This document shows, piece after piece, positions 55,390 to 64,000 of a stretch of DNA of 64,000 nucleotides. The DNA is from Paraconiothyrium sp. Pb-2020 (lineage: Eukaryota; Ascomycota; Dothideomycetes; Pleosporales; Didymosphaeriaceae). A program made the position numbers and the translations under genes. The stretch spans positions 3,348,001-3,412,000 of the forward strand of contig JAJUBI010000001.1 in assembly GCA_022419385.1 (NCBI GenBank). The letters run 5' to 3'. The notes under the pieces are model-generated. The model made no database searches. It was not told the origin of the DNA and worked only from the letters and a program-made list of their open reading frames with translations. The first letter of the stretch is position 1. Each line of letters starts with the position of its first letter.

Positions 55390-58300
55390 TTGCAGAGCCC
55401 GTGGCCAGCGCGTGCCACTTACTCGAACCACGTCGAACGTCTGTGTGCTCAGATTTGGCCCAAATACCTTCAGCGGGGGAGCTCTTCGCCTCTCGGCTAT
55501 CTGATTGAACGCCTCCAACATGGTCGAGCGGTTGCTAGGCATGAAGGCGCGAGAACCAACATATCATGGTCTCTAGACGGTAAGACGCTGGAGATTGACG
55601 GCTTCTATCTCTCCATGCAGCAGCTGCGTCAGACTGTGCATCACCTTCTCGCCCGAACTGAGCAAGAAGCCCGCAGGCTCATGTTCGGCCAATGGCCCAA
55701 AGTGGACCTGGCCCAGATTAAGACAGTCTCGTGACACATCGTCCTGGGTTTTCCTTTATATATGAGCCTGCTAATCAGCTGCGAGGTAGCTTCAAGCTGT
55801 TGACGCGTGTCGCCTTCTCCAAGGATCGGGGCGGGTTTGCGCTCGCCGGGGCCGGGCGTGACCGAGCGATAGCCTACCTCAGGCGCCGAGATCGCCTTGT
55901 TCGCCGCACTCCATATGAGTATTGGCATGCTAGCTCGCGGTGAAGAGTTCAGCATGATTCGCTGGGCAGACACGGCTGCTGCTATGCGCAATATCTTTGT
56001 CTACAATGGCCGTATGATGCTGGTTTTTTCGTACAACAAAGCCACTACAAGATCTAACAACTCATTTTACATTGTGCGATTCCCTTGCCCGATCATTGAG
56101 CAAGTACTCTTCATGTACCTGGCTTACATTCGGCCTTTTAGCGATTTCCTCGTCCGCCAATTGCAAGTCGTTCGAGAGGTCGGCTCCAATCCTCATTTAT
56201 TCACCAGGTACAAAGACGTCATTGGCTGTTTCAGTGCACCGAGCTGCGCAAAAAGCCTCTTGCAGTCTACTACCGAGTCTCCAGTTCCACTCACGATAAA
56301 GAGATATCGCCAGATAGCCGTCAGTGTCGCAAAGAAGCATCTGTCTACGCTCGTTAAACCATTCGAACCAAACATGCCAAAGGATTATGATGGTTTTCTC
56401 CGCCTTCTTTCATTCCAGACCGACCATAAACAATCTACACACGCAAGCGCCTACGCTCTTGACCGGGCGTTTCCAGCCAAGCTTCAACCGGAGCTTATCG
56501 ACCGCTATTATGAGAACAGCCATACATGGCACCGGTTCTTAGCTATAACGGACAAAGATCCGCTCACTGTTGACGTGGGCTCCGATGAAGAACTATCGGG
56601 AAAGCAAAAGGATATACAAGCACCGAAGTACTTTCCTGATAATCGCTTTATTCCGCCTTCACCTGGCTCGAATAAGGAAGCGGAATTGTCCGATAGCGGT
56701 AGCAATGTTACCTTTAGCTCAGAGGGGCAATCGTATATAGCATCACCCACTCGGGCTCGGAGTAATAGGATGAAAAGAAAGCAGGAGAACGAGTCGCAAC
56801 GTTCCATCTTGAAAAAGATTAAGCTTATGCAGGATGAGTTGGGGAGGCTGGAGACGGAGTATTGTAAAGGCACGACACCAAGGCTATAAACTGACGGAGG
56901 GAGACGACTTCGCCATCGGTCTGCCGCAGAGAAAAACGATTAACGTGGCAGGTGTTCTGGCGAGTGTGGTAGCCAGCGCGATGCAGCAGGTACTCGGCCA
57001 GCTGGATATAATGTTGAAGTCGGACGAGTAGAAGCAGGCCGTTTTCGCTGTAGTGAACAGATAGATACCGCTGGTAGTTATACTCCTAATAGGTGCAGTT
57101 AAGAGTCTGCTATTCATAGTGCCAGCCTGCCTCGACAATACTAGGGTAACGGTGGTTGTTGTGCCGTTCCGCGCTCTGATTGAGGACCTGGTAACACATA
57201 TCTGTACGCACGGTATTAACTGCGTGGAATAGATGAACAGTAAGATGAACCTGGCCTCCGTCGTGCTAGTTAGTGCTAATGTTGCTGGTAAGGCGGAGTT
57301 CTTAAAGTACGCCAGCGCGCTGAATAATAAGAAGCAGCTGCAGCAGGTAGTGATTAACAAGTGCCATCTCATCATCACCTCCAGCCATTGGCGGCCAAAG
57401 CTGGCGAAGCTGCGGAACTTACATATGCTGACCTGCCCGATCGTGCTGCTGACAGCAACGCTACCGCCTGTGCTGGAGGCGGTGTTGGGCAGAAGCATGC
57501 TGATCCAAGCTGCCACCTATATCCGGGCCAGTACCGTTCGGCCCAATCTCCGGTATTACGTGTCGTGGTGTGCGCGAGGCAAGGCCATGTGTCGACGGCG
57601 GCAGGAACAGCTGCAAGGTGGCAAGAAAGGCGTTGTCTACTGCCACAGCAAGCCTGCCTGCGAGATGTTGGCAGCAGCGCTGGACTGCCGGTACTACCAG
57701 GCCGATGAGTTGGATCGAGCGGAGATTCTTGCCAGCTGGCTGGAGGAAGGCGGACTTATTGTGACCACCTCAGCGCTTGGAACTGGGGTTGACTTTCCTG
57801 GTATTGTGTTTGTCCTGCATGTGGGCATGCCGTGGAGCATGATTGACTACTGCCAGGAGAGCGGACGTGCCGGGCGTGGCGGTGAGGTGGCAGACTCGGT
57901 GATTATCGCTGAGCCAGGTGAAGTAGAGCGGCGGATCCGGGCGAGTGGAGCATCGGTGGATGTGTGTGCGATGGGTATGTTTATCGAGAGTGAAGGCTGC
58001 CGGCGCGGAAAGATGAGTGAGTACATAGATGGGCAGGGGGTGGTATGCAGCGACGTCAACTCTGCCGGGTGCGATCGATGTGATGAGGGCCGGATGGAGT
58101 GGCAGCAGGCCCAGTCACACACAGCAAGGGAATGGCAAGAGGTGGAGGCGACTATGGATGAGCTGCGGGCTGGGTGTGCGATATGCTGGGTGCTGGGGCT
58201 GGCAGACTGGCAAGAGCATAGGACGATGCAGTGCACAGCGCAGCCCCTGATGTCAGGGAGGGATCTGGACGACTTCCGGCGAGGGGTGCGCGATGCTGGC

Positions 58301-58615
58301 AACTGCCACAGCTGTCGACGGTGCTGGGTGAGCCAGAAGTGGTGCGCAACAGGGCAGAATGTTGCCAATCCATGCCAGTGGCCGAATGTTGTGATTCCTG
58401 TGGCCAGGGCAGCAACAGGTATATTGGATGGGCTTGAGGTTATTCGCCAGTGCGGGTTCCAGGGCGAGTGCGAGGTTTCGTGCCAGGCCTGCCAGATCTG
58501 GCTTGGGCAGCGCCATCCTGAATATATCTGGGGGGAGTTTCTGAGTAATGCTATGGTAGTAGCTTTTCGAACTATTCTTAGACTTAGAGAGAAGGTAGAA
58601 GTAGGTAATAGATAG
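55390..58615 (+). mobile_element. RIP-damaged telomere-type RecQ helicase element
   Basis: Relic of the long RecQ-helicase ORF found at telomeres and as dispersed repeats in fungi. The upstream part (55390-56889) carries the accessory N-terminal domain (FAALHMSIGMLARGEEFSMI, with SHTWHRFLAIT later). The helicase core follows in broken frames. Walker A reads GAVKS instead of GAGKS. The Walker B region reads VVINKCHLI instead of a DECH-type motif. CPIVLLTATLPPV, IRASTVRPNLRYYVSWC, GVVYCHSKPACEML, TTSALGTGVDFPGIVFVLHVG and QESGRAGRGGE are intact, and a Cys-rich tail ends at 58615. In-frame stops (for example TAG at 57065-57067 and at 57229-57231) fit C-to-T or G-to-A change of CAG/TGG, the RIP pattern. 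It is not active as sequenced. Confidence 0.85.
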
Positions 58616-59176
58616 TGGGGGGTTTTTGGTATTAGTATAAGTCTACCTATACTATTAGTAAAAAGGGTACTCTACTCTGGAATATCCTACTCTCTATATA
58701 AATACCTATATCTAGGGGGTTACTAAAAAACTTTCCTAACTACCCCTCTAGTTAACCCTATATAGTCTTTCTAATAACCCTCTATAATTCTCTTATATAG
58801 TACTATTTTAATTTCTAGTATTATATATTATAGTATATATAAAATAAGACTATAGAGATAATACTAGCTATATATTAATAATAGTAGAGATAGCTATAAA
58901 ATAGTAGAAAAGATAGTATCTACTACTATAAGAAATTTATTTATAAAATAATAGTAGTAGTACTAGACTACTAGTAGTACTATATTACTAAGTTAAACTA
59001 AATAGGGATTTCTACTCTTAACTAAAGAAAAATAGACTTCTAATAACTATTTTAATATCTAGAACTATAGTTAACTTTTCTAATTTTATATTTATTTTAT
59101 ATAGAGATATACTATAGAATATAACTAACTACTATTAGAAAAGAATATATACTAACTATAGTATAAAATAATCTAA
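58616..59176. other. TA-rich RIP-like block, right
   Basis: Same CTA/TAG-rich composition as the left block. Together the two blocks enclose the RecQ element. Confidence 0.7.
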
Positions 59177-60595
59177 CGGCAAGCCTGTATTAGGAAATGG
59201 ACGTACCCAATTTGGGCAATCCGGGCCTCTCTCGCAGTTTCTGCGCTACACCCGGACAGGCAATGGACCTCGACCTCCATTATAAAAGACCTCTCCTCCG
59301 CTATTATTTTTCCTTCCTTTTCTCTCTACTCCCAACCCCACCCGCGCCAAACACCCCTTATTATAACCCTAACCATAACTTTCCCCTTGTTTGCGTACGC
59401 CTGGATGCTCGATACGATGCGAGAGAGTAGAAATGTGAGGGCTTTGTGGCTGGCGCGGTACAACTATACGCTCTCTACATCTCCTATTCTGTGTAACATT
59501 CTACGCTCGGCTTAGTGATCTCGAATGGCTGCAGACACTGAAACGTCCCTTCCCAAATCACCTCAATCAGGGTCGGGAAAATGAGCCTAACGATTGGCCA
59601 AGTTACAACTGCGCCGCAGTACACACAGATGCATACATACTACTGATACGAGTGACGTTCTGATCCACCAATCACATTTATAGGATAGTGCGGGTTTCAC
59701 TACGGGAATGCGCCACTGTATCGAGCCAAGACATTTGCATCGCCGGCAAGGGGGCCAGATTCGACCCAAAAGCCATGCAGCCAACGCAAAGTTTTGTTCC
59801 AGAGTTTTCTAAGTGTAATTGCAAAACTCCTTCTGGCCGTGAAGACGATTGAAGAATTGAGGTTCGCCCGTGGTACACTTACCTACTCCGCATTCGTAGT
59901 ATAAGCTCACTATGATCGTAGGCAGATCCACTGGATCGGCAATCACATAGACTCTCCATCGGGAAACTGCATACTGGAAAAAATAAGTAGTTCACGCGTT
60001 CGATTATCACGCTACCATTCTTTCTGACGATTGGGTCGTTGTATGCTGTGCCACCGGATTTGTTTCAGCCTCATTCACATGCAGTACATGAAAACATGCA
60101 TACCTCCTCAAGCGAGCAATACTGCTCGTTCCCATGGACTGTATCAAGATAGTCAACCACCTGTAGGCCTTAAAACGTCGACTAAGATCGTGCGCAGTGG
60201 CGTTCTATGCACTAGGGACGATACTGACTTGTACATTTCAGAGATACATCGCAGCGCCTAGTGTACGAGTCCATTCTCATGATGCCAACGCACGGTACTA
60301 GCTTTCAGTCAACAGCTGTCTTCTGGTTCAGATTCCGAGCCACGATTGATCCGTAGACGTGATTGCGATAACCCCGATCTGATGTTGTCAGTCGAGATTC
60401 GACTGGTAAATGAAGTCTGGATTATTGTTATTCCCTTAAGGTCGTGGACGCCTTGAGTGGTGAGCCGAGAGGCGACGAAAAATGGGCCTGCACTCTATGT
60501 ACTGCTTATGAGAAGGCAATCAAAACTTAATATGGGTAATACTGTTCTCTGAATGGAGAAGATCTTCAATATAACTTTCATTGTCTGACCAAAAC
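59177..60595. other. 1.4 kb intergenic region
   Basis: No supported gene. It begins with a CT-rich segment that contains AACCCTAACC (59365-59374), one and a half telomere units, too short to mean much. Confidence 0.4.
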
Positions 60596-61734
60596 TTAGT
60601 TGACAAAGACCCCTCTAAAGTGAATGTCGCCCTTATCTAGCTTATCCATAGCCTCGTTGATGCTGTTTTCGTTCATAGGAAACTTCTCTAGCACCGGCTT
60701 TATATGGTGGAGCCCAGTAACTGCGAGAATCTAATTGTGAATATGTCTGGACCCAATTACAGAACCTTGAATCGTGAGGCTATTTAGTAGTAGTGGCATG
60801 TAAGGAATTTCAAGATTGCCATCAGTAACGCCGAGAAGGTGTATACTGGCGCCTGGATTTAGTAGTGGTAAAAGTAGGGCCCAGTCTGTATGCGCTGGCG
60901 TTATAATAAGGAGACGATTAATGTTCCGGGTTGCTCTCAGCTCTTTCTTACCCTTCATTGCGATGAACTCGTGTGCGCCTAGATCCTTAGCTTCGTCCTC
61001 CTTACTCTCGCTGCCTGAGAGGACAATAACGTTACATCCGGCTTTGGCGGCGGATTGAACAGCCATATGGCCCAGTCCCCCTATTCCAAGGACTGCGACG
61101 GTTTCCGTTGGTGCTAGGCGATAGTTATGGAGAGTATTGAACACGGTGATGCCACCTAGAGCGATTAGAACTGTAATTAGTCTCGCAGGCTTGAACATAC
61201 CATATATTAACGGGGCGGCTTCTTCATTAGTAAGGGTATCTGGAATCTGGAATGGAAAAGCCTCGCGCCAGACGGCCTCAGTGGCGAATGATCCTTAATC
61301 AGTATCTGCTTGCGCTGTTTCCAGTCAGGCTTAATACCACCGTAAAACACCATTATGTTCACCCACCATACATCGCCCGATAAGGACAGTATGTCTTGGC
61401 GCCTTTCAGGCACTGCTGACAGTGGCCACAGCTGTCATGCTCATATCCCCAACCAACACGGTCGCCCCTCTTCAGGTACTTGACATCCGGTCCAAGTTAT
61501 TCGACGACACCAACCCCCTTGTGACCAAGAGCGATGTCGGTCTTGCGGTATTGCACTGCAATTATCAACAGAGCACGAGATAAAGACGGAAACTTCCCTA
61601 CAATCTGTACCATATAAACTACTGACGGTCACACGGATGTATACCTGATCGCCATTGAGGTCCCTAGTCGTTTCGGCCTTGGTAACGCGGCCAGAGTTCG
61701 AGCCCTTGAATACTGTGAATGTAGGCATCGCCAC
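60596..61734 (-). pseudogene. Decayed zinc-dependent alcohol dehydrogenase
   Basis: Remains of an MDR-type Zn-ADH (cinnamyl-alcohol-dehydrogenase-like). The N-terminal MAMPTFTVFKGSNSGRVTKA and VYIRVTVSSLYGTD (in the usual CG-TD region) are followed by a middle in another frame with PDWKQRKQI and PLRPSGARLFHSRFQIP. The Rossmann part TETVAVLGIGGLGHMAVQSA and AKAGCNVIVLSGSESKEDEA is intact. A stop interrupts SRHIHN before the C-terminal KPVLEKFPMNENSINEAMDK and DIHFRGVFVN, which ends at 60596. The catalytic Cys/His part of the first domain is not readable in one frame. Clearly inactive. Confidence 0.8.
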
Positions 61735-63355
61735 TTCACGGCGTCGGATCGAATGAGGAAGAAGAAATTGATTGTGTTGAGTGTAACTCTCGTCTATATA
61801 CTTAAACTAGTGGTGAAATAATAACGTTGCAGTTCCATGTGTAAAACGGTCTAGACAAAACTTGCGATTGGATCGATGAATTCTCAAACTAATTGGACCG
61901 AGCTCTACAATTGATGTACTGTGTGTTTAGCTAATCCTCAAAGATGAACGTGGTTCCCCTAGTAGCCGGCTGTGTATGACGCGAAGATGCGCCGGAAGTG
62001 CCCGGATCGTAGTGTACACTTACGTTAATAAACGCGAAGTCAGAGATAAATGATCAGACATGCTTTTCCCCGGTGCCATCTCGTTCAACAAACTTGGAAC
62101 CGGGAGTTGAGTAATGAGCAACAGAAACAAGGTTGTTGGTAATAGGCTCGTGAAGACTGCCATCGCATACGTCCCCGCACGAAGCATGATCAGTCTACAT
62201 ATTCGAGTCACCGCCTTTAAACCTGACGCAGTGCACACGACATGAGAAAAGAGGAACTTTAGAGGTCGCGTACGTCCAGACTGGCTTATAGGATATTTAG
62301 TTGTGTCATGAACAGTGCCCTAGGCCGCAGAGTACCACAAAGATTCGAGGGATATCTAAGTCTTTCTTCGTATAGACTATATGATGGTATGGCCAATAAG
62401 GTGGAAAGTAAACTTTCGCGCGAGAGATGCACGAGCCAAGGCGGAACAATTCTGTGGAGCAGAGAAGCTCTAAGAAATCTAACCGAAGGATCACCATACA
62501 GAGGTACTATTGGTGTATTATTTTCCCCAATAGTTCGAAATACGAATTGCTATGTATCTAGCGGCTTCGTATACACGCAGTAAGCTACAATCGTAGACTA
62601 GGCATACGATAAAGATACACCAATAGGGATAATAGCTGTCACTAACCAAATCCCCCATCAACGCTTGTGTCGTTGCAGAAGTGCCACCTACTTGTGCTAT
62701 CAACTACTCAGTACAACCGTAATGCGCTGTGGCCTATTTCAGTCCAAGTGGATGTCGGTGCTATTGTGTTGTGGCGAGGCTGCCAAATCTTGCATGATTA
62801 GGTAAGTATTAGGAGGTGCAGTTACGGTGCGGAAGTAACTTATCCCCTATCCTCGTGCCAGATATGTGTTTCGCCAGGCCACTGCGATTTGGATCTCGTT
62901 AAAATGAGTTTGGATGGGAACTCATAAGCTTCGTAGTCGTACGAGAGGTCGTGCGAGTGGTATCCGACTTTGCAACGAAGGATTGAAGGATTCCATGACT
63001 ATCAGCCTATTGGATGGCATATTCGCTTACTCATGCATGTGCCTAGCAATCCATTACCATGTGGAATCGAGAAATAATGGAAGCCCGGGAAGTTCATAGT
63101 AAGTAAAGAGTATAAGAACCTACATTTTGGCGTTCTTCGTTGCTCATCGACCGTCCGGCCCATCTCCAATCCGCCAAGCTCGACCATCACCTATATACCT
63201 TGAATCGCTCCAACATTTCAGATTCTCCTCAGGTAGGTTGGCAGAATTGTCACATTTTCCTTTTCATTTCTCTTTTCTCTATCTAGGACAAACCTCGTAT
63301 CTCTTGATCTGGCCCTACGAGCTATATCTGACAACAGCTGTAGCGATTCGCCACT
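61735..63355. other. 1.6 kb intergenic region
   Basis: No supported gene; AT-richer patches and short uninformative frames only. Confidence 0.4.
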
Positions 63356-63694
63356 ATGATCCATCAGACCATCCTCACCGCAGTCCTTCTCTTCGGCACA
63401 AGCGTTCTCGGTGCTCCAGCTGCGGAGGCCGCGTCATCACTCATGCCCCGTAGGGGCGAGTATGTCGGTGGGGTAGACATGATTGCAGCCTGCCGCTCGC
63501 AATATGGAGACGATTCATACCCCATACAGAAAGACAACACATGCAATGGATGGGGGTGCAACCAGTTTGGGGAGACTATTTTAATCCCACTCCAAGATGT
63601 TGATGTAAACAGTGCTTGCACTGAACAGCACGGTGTTTCGGCATATGGTTTCTGCAATACTGATGCATATGGATGGGGCTGTTACAAGAATTAG
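63356..63694 (+). CDS. Small cysteine-rich secreted protein
   Basis: 112 aa from ATG 63356. The signal peptide MIHQTILTAVLLFGTSVLG leads into APAAEAASS and PRRGEY, a possible basic processing site. The mature part holds two similar blocks, ACRSQYGDDSYPIQKDNTCN with GWGC, and ACTEQHGVSAYGFCNTDAYG with WGC. The pattern is AC-x2-Q-x-G ... C-x-x-x-x-GWGC. This points to an internal duplication in which each half probably makes its own disulphide. No known domain; apoplastic effector-like or antimicrobial role possible. Confidence 0.65.
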   Translation: MIHQTILTAVLLFGTSVLGAPAAEAASSLMPRRGEYVGGVDMIAACRSQYGDDSYPIQKDNTCNGWGCNQFGETILIPLQDVDVNSACTEQHGVSAYGFCNTDAYGWGCYKN

Positions 63695-63836
63695 AAAATG
63701 GCTTGAGATGTTGGAAACTCTGGGACATAGTATAATTTGTAACGTAGTATACACTCAATATCAACAAACGGCAATGATGTAGCATTTGCCCCGGAGGCAT
63801 TCGCCCCGGAGTTCAGCAGTGTATTGGGAAGTTAAA

Positions 63837-64000
63837 CTATCTGACTATACAGAGCCTTCCAACTACCGGGTTCTCCGCCCAGCCTTCACTGCCAACTCCT
63901 TTCCTGACCCAGAATATACCTTCTGGATCCCATGTCTTCTTGATTCGCAATAACCTAGCATAATTCTTCCCGTAAAACGCTGTTTCCCATTCTGGCTCCT
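63837..64000 (-). CDS. C-terminus of a berberine-bridge-like FAD-linked oxidase (partial)
   Basis: Only the last 53 codons are in the window. They read EWETAFYGKNYARLLRIKK, then TWDPEGIFWVRKGVGSEGW. This is the conserved BBE C-terminal domain of FAD-binding PCMH/BBE oxidases (pattern W..YG.NY.RL..IK...DP.G.FW...GVGSE.W), ending at the TAG at 63837-63839. The rest lies beyond position 64000. Such oxidases are frequent in secondary metabolism, but no partner gene is visible here. Confidence 0.8.
   Translation of the reverse strand, partial: EPEWETAFYGKNYARLLRIKKTWDPEGIFWVRKGVGSEGWAENPVVGRLCIVR

Noticed and set aside
59365..59374. AACCCTAACC as a telomere end
   Set aside because: Only about one and a half units and sequence continues on both sides.

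Overview
The window looks like nuclear DNA of a filamentous ascomycete, most likely a dothideomycete of the Pleosporales type. The signs are short spliceosomal introns (46-78 nt) in most multi-exon genes, a tRNA-Phe split by an intron, a fungal CENP-C/Mif2 gene, Zn2Cys6 regulators, UstYa-family (DUF3328) oxidases, and CTA/TAG-dominated TA-rich blocks with a RIP-like mutation pattern. No organism name can be proven from the sequence alone.

Layout. 0-11 kb is housekeeping sequence: a Myb/SANT-domain protein, a 5.8 kb gene-poor stretch, and the inner-kinetochore protein Mif2. tRNA-Phe follows at 11.6 kb. 13.4-26.6 kb is a diterpene cluster: GGPP synthase, AflR-like Zn2Cys6 regulator, LaeA-like methyltransferase, DMATS-type aromatic prenyltransferase, cytochrome P450, and a bifunctional copalyl-diphosphate/kaurene-type synthase. 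Three decayed tailoring genes follow (SDR, NmrA-like reductase, enoyl-reductase-like MDR; 26.8-31 kb). 33-41 kb holds a dynamin-like GTPase, a broken transcription factor and three small secreted (effector-like) proteins.

42.4-53.7 kb is the most interesting part. It looks like a complete-looking but atypical dikaritin-type RiPP cluster: a bZIP-type regulator, five UstYa-family proteins of two subtypes, a secreted two-domain fasciclin protein, a GPH/sucrose-type MFS transporter, and a 109-aa secreted precursor with five 15-residue repeats. Each repeat carries the invariant octapeptide PPTIQYWD followed by a Kex2 KR site. A near-identical promoter element (ATTTTCTGACATC and close variants) lies about 105-210 bp upstream of all five UstYa-family genes and the precursor, which ties them into one regulon. 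No tyrosinase or S41 peptidase, as known from ustiloxin/phomopsin clusters, is present in the window.

54.8-59.2 kb is a RIP-damaged telomere-type RecQ helicase element between two TA-rich blocks. 60-64 kb holds an alcohol dehydrogenase pseudogene, a small Cys-rich secreted protein and the C-terminus of a BBE-type FAD oxidase cut by the window edge.

How the genes work together (inference). In the diterpene cluster GGPPS supplies GGPP, the CPS/KS cyclises it, and the P450 oxidises the product; the aromatic prenyltransferase and methyltransferase could act on the diterpene or on an aromatic partner. In the RiPP cluster the precursor enters the secretory pathway, Kex2 releases PPTIQYWD-containing peptides, the UstYa-family proteins cross-link them, and the MFS protein exports the product.
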